This document shows, piece after piece, positions 18,680 to 26,116 of a stretch of 64,000 nt of DNA. This stretch comes from Clostridiales bacterium. GTDB taxonomy: Bacteria; Bacillota; Clostridia; Oscillospirales; Oscillospiraceae. Under the pieces are notes generated by a model. It saw only the letters and a list, made by a program, of their open reading frames with translations. It did no database searches and was not told the origin of the DNA. The number at the start of each line of letters is the position of its first letter. Within the stretch, counting starts at the first letter, position 1. The stretch is taken from positions 16,393-80,392 of the forward strand of contig SFLD01000019.1 in NCBI GenBank assembly GCA_004553545.1. Direction: 5' to 3'. The position numbers and the translations under genes were made by a program.

Positions 18680-20974
18680 TCAGCGCTTGAGGACCTTCTT
18701 GACCCTGGCTTTCAGCTCGGGGGTCAGGGCCTGGGACGCGGCGCGGACCAGGTAGGGCGGCAGGGTCAGGAACTTCTTGCGGACCTGGGCAAAGGGCTCC
18801 AGGGCGTAGGCGGCGAAAAAGGCGGCCCGCTCCGGGCAGTAGGCCGTGGGGGAGGCCAGGCGGGGATTCCCGGCCACGGCCCGCTCCGCCGGGTACTGCT
18901 TGCAGCCGATGGACAGGCGGTCGAAGACGTGGCTCCCATGGGGGGTGTTGATGAGGAGGAGGGAGACGCCCTTCTCCTGCTGCTCCGCCAGCTCCTCGGG
19001 CCGGAGGCCCCAGAAATCGCCCAACGTCAGGTCCCCCACCCGGCTGAGGCTGCTGTAGGGGCAGCGGAAGCAGCTCTCCCGCAGGAAGAGGGAGCGGCCG
19101 AAGGCCCGGCCGTACTCCGTCTCGTAAAGGGGGGCGGAGTCCTGGGAGCCGTCCTCATAGCGGAGGGTCAGGTAGCTCTTCTGCCAGCCCTCGGTCTTGG
19201 CCCGGAAGCGGACGGAGGCGATGGCCTTGCGCTTGCGCTGGGCCTGGTCGGCCACGAAGCTCTCCCAGACACCGGGGGACGGCACGCCGTGGCAGACGAG
19301 ATCGCAGGTGGTGAGGTTCTCGGGCCGCGAACCCAGGAAGCGGTAGAGGCCGTCCACCTGGCAGGGGGTGCCGGAGAAGAGGACGGGCCGGGTCTTGAGG
19401 ACCTCCCGGATCTCCCGGAAGGTGCTGCCAAGGTCGCTCTGAACATACTTGGCGCCCCGGAACTTCGCCAGGTCCTCCGCCCGGAAGGCGGCGGTGTGGC
19501 GCAGGTGCAGGGCATCGTCAAAGGCGGCGCCGAAGACCACGCCGCCGGAGCGGAGGGTATCCTCCGCCAGGGCGGTGAAGACGCCGCCGGAGGTGGAGGC
19601 CAGGCGGACGGCGTCGTCCTTCACCCAGGCGGCGTAGGCCGCCGGGAGGACGCCGTCCGGCGTTCTCGGGTGCAGGATGGGGCAGGCGGCGCTGCAGCGG
19701 CCGCACTGGATGCATTTTTCGCGGTCCACCACCGGGACATCGAAGCCCTCCCGGTCCCGGCGCATGGCGATGGCGTCCCTGGGGCAGACGGCGGCGCAGG
19801 CGCCGCAGCCGGTGCAGCGGCTGCGCTCCGCCAACTGGGGGACGGGGGGCTTCTCCCCTTCTCCCGGCTGGTAGGGCTGATTCTCGAGAGCGCAGCGAAG
19901 GTACGCCAGGGAATCCCGGCGGGCGCGCTCCAGCCTCTCCTGAACGGCATCCCAGTCGATGGGGTCCTGGGTCCGGGCGCTGTCGCCCTTGCCGATGATG
20001 CGGCTCTCCAGGCCCAGGCGGCTCAGGAGGGAGTAGGTCCGGGAGAGCTCCGGGGCCTTCCGCTCTGAGGGGGCGGCGGCGGTGAAGAAGGGCTTGCCGA
20101 ACTGGACGGAGAAGACCGTGCCGTGGAAGGAGTTGGTGCAGACGAAGCTGGCCCCCCGGAAGAGGCCCAGAAACTCGGCGGGTCCGGCGTCCAGCACCAG
20201 CCTGGCCCCCGGCACCACCGGGCGGCGGATGCCGCAGAGCTGGACCACGGGGAGGCCGGTCTCCCGCGCCAGGGTCTCGATGTAGGGGACCAGGGCGTCC
20301 GGGCGGCTGATGCAGTAGCAGAGGATGTAGCCCCCGGAGAGGCCGGGGTCCTGGGCGATGGCGCTCCAGTCCTCCCGCCGGAGGAGGAGGGTGGGGTCCA
20401 GGACCACGGGGACGGTCTGGCCCGTGAGCTCCCGGAGGATGGTCTGGCCCTGGGTCTCCCGCACGGCGATGTGGGAGAAGGGGGCGAGGTAGCTCCGGAG
20501 CTCGTCCTCCATGCCATCCGGGATCCGGGGAACGCCGAAGGAGGGGGCGTAGGCGATCTTCCGCCCCGCCGTGAAAGCGCTGAAGAAGACGGGATCGAAG
20601 CGGTGATCCGGGAAGATGGTGGGGTTCCAGATCTGGTCGCTGCCGGAGAGGTAGACATCGTAGGGGAGGTTCGCCGCCTTCAGCTCCTCAAAGCTCCGGT
20701 AGCGGTGCGCCGTCAGGCGGAGCTCCCGGGCCTGGAAGGCGTCAAAGCGCTGCTGGCGGCGCTTTAAGGCCTGGTAGTGGAGGGTGGTGTGGGCGTCCGC
20801 CGCCAGGGCGGCGGGGCCTGTGGGGCGGCGGAAGAGGGCGTTGTCCTGGTTCACGTAGTAGTCGAGGATCTCGCACTCGTGGCCCAGGGCCTCCACGGCC
20901 CGCTCCGTGGCAAGCGCCTGAAGGCAGGCGCCGTAGTGGTGGATATGGTAGAATGTCACAAGGCCCGTTTTCAT
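18680..20974 (-). CDS. Polysaccharide pyruvyl transferase / 4Fe-4S / F420 hydrogenase beta-like fusion
   Basis: The 764-aa protein joins three parts. Residues 1-370 match polysaccharide pyruvyl transferases (LVTFYHIHHYGACLQALA; YLSGSDQIWNP; VCTNSFHGTVFSVQFGKPF). Residues 380-435 carry two 4Fe-4S clusters (C387, C390, C393, C397 and C421, C424, C427, C431). The rest is a coenzyme F420 hydrogenase/dehydrogenase beta-subunit module (STSGGVFTALAEDTLRSGG; FSGTPCQVDGLYRFL; CDLVCHGVPSPGVWESF; LTLGDFWG). Both parts are usual in exopolysaccharide loci, often as separate genes. Here it stands alone, without glycosyltransferase neighbours. A redox step coupled to sugar pyruvylation is inference. Complete frame. 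Confidence 0.88.
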   Translation of the reverse strand: MKTGLVTFYHIHHYGACLQALATERAVEALGHECEILDYYVNQDNALFRRPTGPAALAADAHTTLHYQALKRRQQRFDAFQARELRLTAHRYRSFEELKAANLPYDVYLSGSDQIWNPTIFPDHRFDPVFFSAFTAGRKIAYAPSFGVPRIPDGMEDELRSYLAPFSHIAVRETQGQTILRELTGQTVPVVLDPTLLLRREDWSAIAQDPGLSGGYILCYCISRPDALVPYIETLARETGLPVVQLCGIRRPVVPGARLVLDAGPAEFLGLFRGASFVCTNSFHGTVFSVQFGKPFFTAAAPSERKAPELSRTYSLLSRLGLESRIIGKGDSARTQDPIDWDAVQERLERARRDSLAYLRCALENQPYQPGEGEKPPVPQLAERSRCTGCGACAAVCPRDAIAMRRDREGFDVPVVDREKCIQCGRCSAACPILHPRTPDGVLPAAYAAWVKDDAVRLASTSGGVFTALAEDTLRSGGVVFGAAFDDALHLRHTAAFRAEDLAKFRGAKYVQSDLGSTFREIREVLKTRPVLFSGTPCQVDGLYRFLGSRPENLTTCDLVCHGVPSPGVWESFVADQAQRKRKAIASVRFRAKTEGWQKSYLTLRYEDGSQDSAPLYETEYGRAFGRSLFLRESCFRCPYSSLSRVGDLTLGDFWGLRPEELAEQQEKGVSLLLINTPHGSHVFDRLSIGCKQYPAERAVAGNPRLASPTAYCPERAAFFAAYALEPFAQVRKKFLTLPPYLVRAASQALTPELKARVKKVLKR

Positions 20975-21029
20975 GGGGATGACCTGCCTTTCTGCTCCTC
21001 CGGCTGGGATGGACGCGCCGTCCCGGCGG

Positions 21030-21533
21030 TCACTGCTTTTCCAGGATGGCGGAGAGGTCCGGGAGGGAGTCGTCCTCCTCCACCCATTCCTTCTCCACGT
21101 CCACTACCTGGAAGTCCGTGGGGGTCTTGCGGATGACCACATACTTGAGGCCCGCGTTGATGACCTGGCGGCGGCACATGGCGCAGGAGGTGGCGTCCGT
21201 CAAAAGCTCGCCGGTCCGGGCGTCCCGGCCCACGAGATACAGGGTGCCGCCCACGCAGTCCCGCCGGGAGGCGGAGATGATGGCGTTGGCCTCGGCATGG
21301 ACGCTGCGGCAGAGCTCGTAGCGCTCGCCCCGTGGGACGTTCAGCGCCTCCCGGGAGCAGAAGCCCAGGTCCGTGCAGTTTTTGCGGCCACGGGGGGCGC
21401 CGTTGTAACCGGTGGCGATGATCTCGTCGTTGGTGACGATGATGGCGCCGTAGACCCGGCGCAGGCAGGTGGCCCGCTCCAGCACGGTCTCGGCGATGTC
21501 CAGGTAGTAGTTCTCCTTGCTGATCCGGCGCAT
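21030..21533 (-). CDS. Deoxycytidylate (dCMP) deaminase family protein
   Basis: Starts at ATG 21533 (MRRISKENYYLDIAETVLER) after GGAGG; a longer frame is unsupported. The 167-aa protein has the zinc deaminase motifs HAEANAI (H-A-E) and CAMCRRQVI (P-C-x-x-C type, with A replacing the usual P), plus a Cys-rich insert (NCTDLGFCSREALNVP) typical of ComEB-like dCMP deaminases. It would make dUMP for thymidylate synthesis. The dCMP-type rather than cytidine-type assignment rests on the N-terminal NYYLDIAETVLERATC block and GYNGAPRG. Confidence 0.93.
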   Translation of the reverse strand: MRRISKENYYLDIAETVLERATCLRRVYGAIIVTNDEIIATGYNGAPRGRKNCTDLGFCSREALNVPRGERYELCRSVHAEANAIISASRRDCVGGTLYLVGRDARTGELLTDATSCAMCRRQVINAGLKYVVIRKTPTDFQVVDVEKEWVEEDDSLPDLSAILEKQ

Positions 21534-21610
21534 GTTCCGGTCCTCCCTGCTTCCGGCCCTGGGCCGGTTAGTATCCCTATATTTTACCCAATTTCCTCCC
21601 ATATTGCAAG

Positions 21611-21636
21611 AAGCGCCGGGAGGATTCCCGGCGCTT
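21611..21636 (-). terminator. Hairpin downstream of the XdhC-family gene
   Basis: AAGCGCCGGG (21611-21620) pairs with CCCGGCGCTT (21627-21636) around six bases. The tail on the minus strand (CTTCTTG) is only modestly T-rich, so termination may be partial. Confidence 0.65.
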
Positions 21637-21674
21637 GGAGCGGAAAATTTGTGGAAAACCGTCGAAGATCTTCC

Positions 21675-22655
21675 TTACGTCAGCTTCCCGGCCCGGACGG
21701 CGATGAGCTCCGCCGCGATGGAGACGGCGATCTCCTCCGGGGTCTCGGCCCCGATGGCAAGGCCGATGGGGGCGTGAATACGGGCGTACTCGGCCTCGGT
21801 GAATCCTTCCGCCAGGAGGCGGTCCTTGCAGAGGGCCAGCTTCCGGCGGGAGCCGATGCAGCCAAGGTAGCGGACGGGGGCCCGCAGGGTCTCCCGCAGG
21901 ACCTCAAAATCCGCCTGGTGGCCCCGGGTCATGATGACGAGGTAGTCGTCCGGCCCCAGGGGGACGTGCTGGCGCAGCTCCCCGAAGGGGGCGGCCACCC
22001 GCTGCACCGCCAGGGGGAAGCGGTCCTCCCCGGTGAACTCCGGCCGGTCGTCATAGACCGCCACCTGGAAATCCAGGGGGGCCAAAACGGCGGCCAGGGC
22101 CTGGGACACGTGTCCGCCGCCGAAGAGCCAGACGGTGCCGGGGCGGGAGACGGGGATCGTCAGGATGCCGTCCTGAAAGAGGGTGCCGTCCTTCAGATAG
22201 TCCGCCAGCTCCGGGGCCTCGCCCTCGGTGAGGACCCTTGTCTCCGTGACCCGCTCCCCTGCCAGGCGGCGGAGGAGCCAGAGGCCCTGGCCGCCGCCGG
22301 AGAGCTCCACCAGGCGGCGGAGGGCGGCGACGGCGGCCGTGTCCGCCGGGTCCAGGTACTGGAAGTGGACGGTAACATCCCCGCCGCAGACCATGCCGAG
22401 GCTGGCGGCGTCCCCAGGGGTGAAGCGGTAGCTCCGGAGGGCGTTTTCCCGGCTCGCCAGCAGCTCCTTGGCCAGATTCTGGGCGGTGAACTCCACATTG
22501 CCGCCGCCGATGGTGCCGGCGCTGCCGCCGGGGAAGCAGGCCATCATGGCCCCGGCCCCCCGGGGGGTGGAGCCGCTGGAGGCGAGGAGGCTCACCAGGA
22601 TCACCGGCTCCCCGGCCTCCAGATGATGGACCATGGTCCGGAAGAATTCCCGCAT
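21675..22655 (-). CDS. XdhC/CoxI family molybdoenzyme maturation factor
   Basis: Starts at ATG 22655 (MREFFRTMVHHLEAGEPVIL). The N-terminal XdhC/CoxI part includes LLASSGSTPRGAGAMMACFPGG and TIGGGNVEFTAQNLA; the C-terminal Rossmann part has WLFGGGHVSQALAAVLAPLDF (dinucleotide turn) and MTRGHQADFEVLRETL, then YLGCIGSRRK. XdhC proteins bind and sulfurate molybdenum cofactor for insertion in xanthine-dehydrogenase-type enzymes. No hydroxylase gene is in the window, so the client lies elsewhere. The selenium-type operon at 54-56 kb may be relevant because some molybdenum hydroxylases need labile selenium. Length (326 aa) is normal. Confidence 0.93.
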   Translation of the reverse strand: MREFFRTMVHHLEAGEPVILVSLLASSGSTPRGAGAMMACFPGGSAGTIGGGNVEFTAQNLAKELLASRENALRSYRFTPGDAASLGMVCGGDVTVHFQYLDPADTAAVAALRRLVELSGGGQGLWLLRRLAGERVTETRVLTEGEAPELADYLKDGTLFQDGILTIPVSRPGTVWLFGGGHVSQALAAVLAPLDFQVAVYDDRPEFTGEDRFPLAVQRVAAPFGELRQHVPLGPDDYLVIMTRGHQADFEVLRETLRAPVRYLGCIGSRRKLALCKDRLLAEGFTEAEYARIHAPIGLAIGAETPEEIAVSIAAELIAVRAGKLT

Positions 22656-22705
22656 CGCTATCCCCTTTCCGGGCGGCGCGCCGCCCACGGTATCCTACCG
22701 TTGTT

Positions 22706-22980
22706 TTACCCTCGGTCGATAAGGGCAGACACGCTTTCCGGCGGCCCTGATAGGCGCTGAGCGTCGTCATCGTCCTAGGCGGGCGTCAGCCCGCCGTCGT
22801 CCTCTTCCTCGTCAGAGCCCATCATTGCTCACCGGAAAGTCCTTCGGAGTTTTTCGGGAGCGTCTCCGCGGCCAAGCCGGTCAGCAAAGCCGCCGGGCAA
22901 ATGCCCGGCAACGCGGAGGACGAAGCCGGCTGTTGTTTCAGCCCCGAAAAACCGCGTTTGCCCTTACCAACCGATGGTTA
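22706..22980. mobile_element. MITE-like element, copy 1 (~275 bp, terminal inverted repeats)
   Basis: The left end reads TTACCCTCGGTCGATAAGGG and the right end, on the opposite strand, TAACCATCGGTTGGTAAGGG; both continue into a shared GC-A-ACGC block. A second copy is at 61766-62041 in the same orientation with the same ends and interior (TTTCCGGCGGCCCTGATAGG; CCTTCGGAGTTTTTCGGGAG; GGCTGTTGTTTCAGCCCCGA). Internal hairpins are visible (GGGCGTCAGCCC; CCGGGCAAATGCCCGG). No gene is present. It fills most of the 22656-23068 gap between XdhC and DUF3793. Confidence 0.75.
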
Positions 22981-23033
22981 TCTTGCTTTTCAGTATACCC
23001 CTGATGGGGAAAAATTGCAATGCCGGGAAAAAA

Positions 23034-23055
23034 GAGCCGCCCGGATGGGCGGCTC
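23034..23055 (-). terminator. Terminator of DUF2325-DUF3793
   Basis: GAGCCGCCC (23034-23042) pairs with GGGCGGCTC (23047-23055); the minus-strand tail is TTTTTTCCC. It lies 14 bases after the DUF3793 stop. Confidence 0.9.
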
Positions 23056-23068
23056 TCAGTGTTTTTTC

Positions 23069-23623
23069 TCAGGCGCCGGGGCGGATCAGCCGCTCCAGGG
23101 AGCGGTGGCGGAGGTAATCCTCCCGATAGGCCCGGGTGCAGCGCTTATAGAGGGCGAAGGTCCGCTTGGCGGCCTCCTCGTCGCCGTAGACCTTCCAGGC
23201 GCCGACACACTTGGCGCAGCGGGCGTGCTCCCGGATGAAGCCCTCCACATCCTGGGGCGGATAGCCCAGGAAGAGCCCCACCTCGTGGGGGAAGTCCGTC
23301 TCCCGGTTCAGGCGGCGCACCAGCTCCGCCACGCAGCGGTCCGCGCCCCCGGCGGGGTAGCACCGCTCCGCCAGGAGCTCCGTGGCCAGGGCGTCCTCCA
23401 GGTCCCGGCGGAGCCGGGCGGGGCGGTAGAGGTAGATGAGCTCCCGGTCCCCCACGGTCTTCACCGGCAGGATCCGGAGGCCTCGCGGCACCAGGCGGGC
23501 ATTCAGGGAGCGGATGCTCCGCAGCAGCTCCGCCCGGTCCTCCTTCGGGCAGGAGAAGAGACTGCCGGTCTTCAGCCCCGCCATGGTGGGAGCGCACTGC
23601 TCCACCAGCAATTCCTCACACAC
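23069..23623 (-). CDS. DUF3793 family protein
   Basis: A 184-aa protein with the family start pattern (EELLVEQCAPTMAGLKTGSLF), then RSIRSLNARLVPRGLRILPV, ELIYLYRPARLRRDLED, and a C-terminal block NRETDFPHEVGLFLGYPPQD with KCVGAWKVYGD and several Cys (for example HARCAKCVGAWKV). The role is unknown; in clostridia the gene is often near iron-related or flavodoxin genes. The likely start is GTG at 23623, overlapping the DUF2325 stop and implying coupling. The common promoter of the two carries the same palindrome as the feo operon, so iron or a similar metal likely controls it (inference). Confidence 0.88.
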   Translation of the reverse strand: MCEELLVEQCAPTMAGLKTGSLFSCPKEDRAELLRSIRSLNARLVPRGLRILPVKTVGDRELIYLYRPARLRRDLEDALATELLAERCYPAGGADRCVAELVRRLNRETDFPHEVGLFLGYPPQDVEGFIREHARCAKCVGAWKVYGDEEAAKRTFALYKRCTRAYREDYLRHRSLERLIRPGA

Positions 23624-23906
23624 GGGCGGCCTCGGCGTGGGTCTCCAGGATGCCCCGGAGGGCGGCCATGGAGCTGGTGTGGGAGCGGACGATGTTGATG
23701 TTGCGCTTTTTGGCCTGGGTGGAGGCCAGCTCCAGCATCTTGTGGGACATGGTGCCGGTGAAAAGCACCAGGAGGTCCGGGCTGCCGATGTTCTGCATGC
23801 CCCGCTCCATCTTGGCGTAGACCTTGGCCTTGCAGTCATAGGACTTGCAGAGCTCCTCGTACCGGCGCACCATACATTCGTTCCCGCCTAAGATCACAAC
23901 GCTCAT
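23616..23906 (-). CDS. DUF2325 family protein
   Basis: A 96-aa protein that matches DUF2325: MSVVILGGNECMVRRYEELC at the start, KAKVYAKMERGMQNIGSPDL, then LLVLFTGTMSHKMLELAS and INIVRSHTSSMAALRGIL. The ATG at 23906 follows AAAGGAG; an upstream start is poorer. Function unknown. It is translationally joined to DUF3793. A GGTTAGCATTTGCTAACC palindrome lies 21 bp upstream of the start, in the promoter region. Confidence 0.9.
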   Translation of the reverse strand: MSVVILGGNECMVRRYEELCKSYDCKAKVYAKMERGMQNIGSPDLLVLFTGTMSHKMLELASTQAKKRNINIVRSHTSSMAALRGILETHAEAARV

Positions 23907-23927
23907 ATCGCTGCTCCTTTCTTTTTG

Positions 23928-23945
23928 GGTTAGCATTTGCTAACC
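23928..23945. promoter_or_regulatory. Putative DtxR-family operator before DUF2325-DUF3793
   Basis: GGTTAGCATTTGCTAACC is an almost perfect palindrome and matches the consensus GRTTAGCNNNNGCTAACC of three sites before feoA. Its position would overlap the promoter of this minus-strand pair. No clear -35/-10 boxes were chosen. Confidence 0.7.
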
Positions 23946-24109
23946 TATTGGTTTTCAGAAGCGGAAGACCCTGGGGCCTTCCGCTGGAAGTGGTTTCTGG
24001 GATGATGTTATCGTAGCATAACTTTTGAGCGGCGTCCGCTCCGAAGGGGGAAAGTGGTGCTCCAAAGAGACCGGCATTGGGCGAAACGGAGCGGGGACGG
24101 CGGCCCAGG

Positions 24110-24420
24110 GGGTATCGCGGTCTCGGCGAGCGGGCCGCCGGGTCGTCGGCCCCTACGAGGGGTAGGGTGAGAGGGGAGACCCTCGCGGGGGATGGAGCGA
24201 TGGAGGAATCAGCCCTGGGAGGTATCGCAGTCTCGGCGAACGGGCCGCCGGGTCGTCGGCCCCTACGGGGGGCGGGGTGAGGGGAGACCCTTGCGGGGGG
24301 ACGGAGCGATGAAGGGACCGGCCTCGGGGGTATCGCGGTCTTGGCGTAGGAGCCGCCGGGTCGTCGGCCCCTACGGGGGACGGGGTGAGGGGGGGCGATC
24401 GGCCCCGGGGGGGACGAGGC
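24110..24420. repeat. Three tandem ~110-bp units containing a REP-type motif
   Basis: Units beginning near 24111, 24221 and 24330 share GGTATCGCGGTCTCGGCG, GGGCCGCCGGGTCGTCGGCC, a GGGGCGGGGTGAGGGGAGAC-like block and GGATGGAGCGATG. Each has GTCGTCGGCCCCTACG, the reverse complement of the REP motif CGTAGGGGCCGACGAC. The gap 23946-24465 holds nothing else I recognise. Confidence 0.8.
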
Positions 24421-24434
24421 GAAAGGGGATGGAA

Positions 24435-24460
24435 AAGGCCCCCGCGGGGGCGGGGGCCTT
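24435..24460 (-). terminator. Terminator of the AraC-family gene (end of iron operon)
   Basis: AAGGCCCCCG (24435-24444) pairs with CGGGGGCCTT (24451-24460); the minus strand continues TTTTCC. It lies just after the AraC stop. Confidence 0.75.
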
Positions 24461-24465
24461 GGGGG

Positions 24466-25383
24466 TCAGGTTTCCTGGCTCTGGCGGCGGTAGGCGGCGG
24501 GGGAGGTGCCCATGACCTCCCGGAAGGCCTTGGCGAACTTGGAGCCGTTGCCGTAGCCCAGGGCGCCGGCGATCTCCAGGACGCTGTCCTCCGTCTCCCG
24601 GAGGCGCAGGGCGGCGGCCCGCATCTTCTGGGTGCGGACGTAGGAGTAGAGCGAGACGCCGTAGACGGCCTTGAAGCTGCTCTTGATGCTGGTGCCGGAG
24701 GCGTGGAAGCGCTTGCTGAGCATCTCCAGGGTGACCCGGCTCTCCATATGCTCGCCGAGGTAGCGGGCCACCTCCTGGGCAAGCTCCATCCGGGGGCGGG
24801 AGATGACGTGGCCGGGCTCCTCGTTCTCCTCCACGTCCAGGGCGCTGAGGAAGAGCAGGAGCTCCAGGACCTTCACCTTGCAGTAGCCCGCCCGGATGCT
24901 CTCCGGCAGGTCGTAGAGCTCGGAGAAGATGTGCTCCACCGCCGGGTGGGAACGGGCCACATACCCTCTCCCCTGGGCAGTGAACTTCTCCATCAGCTCC
25001 CGGGGGCGGACGTTGACCTCCGGCAGGATGGCCGCGAAGTCCTCCGGCGCCAGGCTCAGGTCCACCGTGACGGTGATGCCCCGGTAGCGGCCCAGGGGAA
25101 AGCGGGCCTCCGCGCCCATGTCGCTCTGGCGGGCGATGGCCAGGTCCCCGGGGGAGAGGCAGCAGTAGGCGTCGCCCCACTCCCACTCCGCCCCGCCCTC
25201 CCGGCAGTGGCGGATCTCAAAGGCCGCGGGCGAGGGGGTGCCCCCCACCCCGCCCTGGGGCTCCCGGCTGTCCGTCCAGCGGAGCTGGATGCCGGGAAAG
25301 ACCTGGCAGAGGCCGCTCTCCCCGGTGTGACAGCGGCAGGCCCCAAGACATCGGGCGCAGCCCGGACGTTCCAATGCTTCCAT
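24466..25383 (-). CDS. AraC-family regulator with Cys-rich N-terminus
   Basis: The C-terminal third is an AraC double helix-turn-helix (VTLEMLSKRFHASGTSIKSS; FKAVYGVSLYSYVRTQKMRA; ALGYGNGSKFAKAFREVMG then TSPAAYR). The first 26 residues hold five Cys (positions 9, 12, 16, 18, 26: CARCLGACRCHTG then C), which resembles a metal or redox binding patch and is unusual for the family. A sensing domain with EIRHCREGGAEWEWGDAYCC follows. It is encoded 20 bases after the DtxR-like gene on the feo strand, so it is probably part of the iron operon. Its targets are unknown. Confidence 0.88.
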   Translation of the reverse strand: MEALERPGCARCLGACRCHTGESGLCQVFPGIQLRWTDSREPQGGVGGTPSPAAFEIRHCREGGAEWEWGDAYCCLSPGDLAIARQSDMGAEARFPLGRYRGITVTVDLSLAPEDFAAILPEVNVRPRELMEKFTAQGRGYVARSHPAVEHIFSELYDLPESIRAGYCKVKVLELLLFLSALDVEENEEPGHVISRPRMELAQEVARYLGEHMESRVTLEMLSKRFHASGTSIKSSFKAVYGVSLYSYVRTQKMRAAALRLRETEDSVLEIAGALGYGNGSKFAKAFREVMGTSPAAYRRQSQET

Positions 25384-25402
25384 GCTGGCGCCTCCTTTCG
25401 CG

Positions 25403-25789
25403 TTATGAGGCGCTCTCCGTGCCGCTGCGGCGGCAGAGGGCCTCCAGCTCCTCCTCCGGGATCTGGGAGAGGAGGGAGCAGACGGCGGTCTGCTCCTCCC
25501 GCATCTGCGGGAAGCCCTGGCGGAGGAGCCGGGCCACCGCCTCGTAGTAGCGGCGGCAGAGGCGGGCGGTCTCCGCCCCCTGGGGGGTGAAGAAGGCGGC
25601 GCCGTAGGCGTCCTTCCGGACCAGGCCGAAGTCCATGAAGGTCTTCATCATGTTGTGGACACTGGGCTTGGAGAGGCCCAGGGCCGCGGCGATGTCGCTG
25701 CTGCGGACCCCCTTACCCTGCCGGTCCAGCTCCTGCATGGTCAGGAGGTACCGGATATGGGAGGGGGAGAGATTTCGTAAGTTAGTCAC
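25403..25789 (-). CDS. DtxR/MntR-family metal-dependent repressor
   Basis: A 128-aa winged-helix protein. LSPSHIRYLLTMQELDRQGK, VRSSDIAAALGLSKPSVHNM then MKTFMDFGLVRKDAYGAAFF and TPQGAETARL are the DtxR-family N-terminal helix-turn-helix and wing. The C-terminal half is short and lacks an SH3-like domain, so it is closer to MntR/TroR forms. The GTG at 25789 follows AGGAGGTAAGCG. It is encoded between the Cys-rich protein and the AraC gene in the feo operon and is the obvious candidate to bind GRTTAGCNNNNGCTAACC sites. Metal specificity (Fe or Mn) cannot be told. Confidence 0.85.
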   Translation of the reverse strand: MTNLRNLSPSHIRYLLTMQELDRQGKGVRSSDIAAALGLSKPSVHNMMKTFMDFGLVRKDAYGAAFFTPQGAETARLCRRYYEAVARLLRQGFPQMREEQTAVCSLLSQIPEEELEALCRRSGTESAS

Positions 25790-25851
25790 CGCTTACCTCC
25801 TGTCTGGAAGGAAGGGCGGCGCGAACGCCTCGCACCGCCCTTCGGTCCGAA

Positions 25852-26037
25852 TCAATGTTTCGCGCTGTGGGTGCCGTGGCAGGAGCCCGCCATGGCGCAG
25901 TGGGCGCAGTTGCAGCCGCAGGAGGTCTTTCCGGCGCAGTGGTTTTTGTACAGGCTCCGGATGATGGCCGCGACAACGGCGATCAGCACCAGGGTGATGA
26001 GGATGGTACCCAGGTTATCCACGATCCAACTGAACAT
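25852..26037 (-). CDS. FeoB-associated Cys-rich membrane protein
   Basis: A 61-aa protein with one membrane segment (VDNLGTILITLVLIAVVAAI) and a cytoplasmic tail holding six Cys and five His (NHCAGKTSCGCNCAHCAMAG, then SCHGTHSAKH). This is the FeoB-associated small protein family, which sits right after feoB in many Firmicutes and probably fills the role of FeoC or a Fe2+ handling partner. The ATG has an AAAGGAG site. Spacing to feoB is 79 bases. Confidence 0.92.
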   Translation of the reverse strand: MFSWIVDNLGTILITLVLIAVVAAIIRSLYKNHCAGKTSCGCNCAHCAMAGSCHGTHSAKH

Positions 26038-26116
26038 AGAGAAGGCTCCTTTCTGCCGGGATAGGGTATTCGCGGTCAGTACGCGTTATGGAGAGGAAAA
26101 GAGTGTGTGAGGGGAA

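Noticed and set aside
24110..24420. CRISPR array
   Set aside because: Units are ~110 bp, tandem and similar throughout, without short direct repeats and unique spacers, and no cas genes are present.
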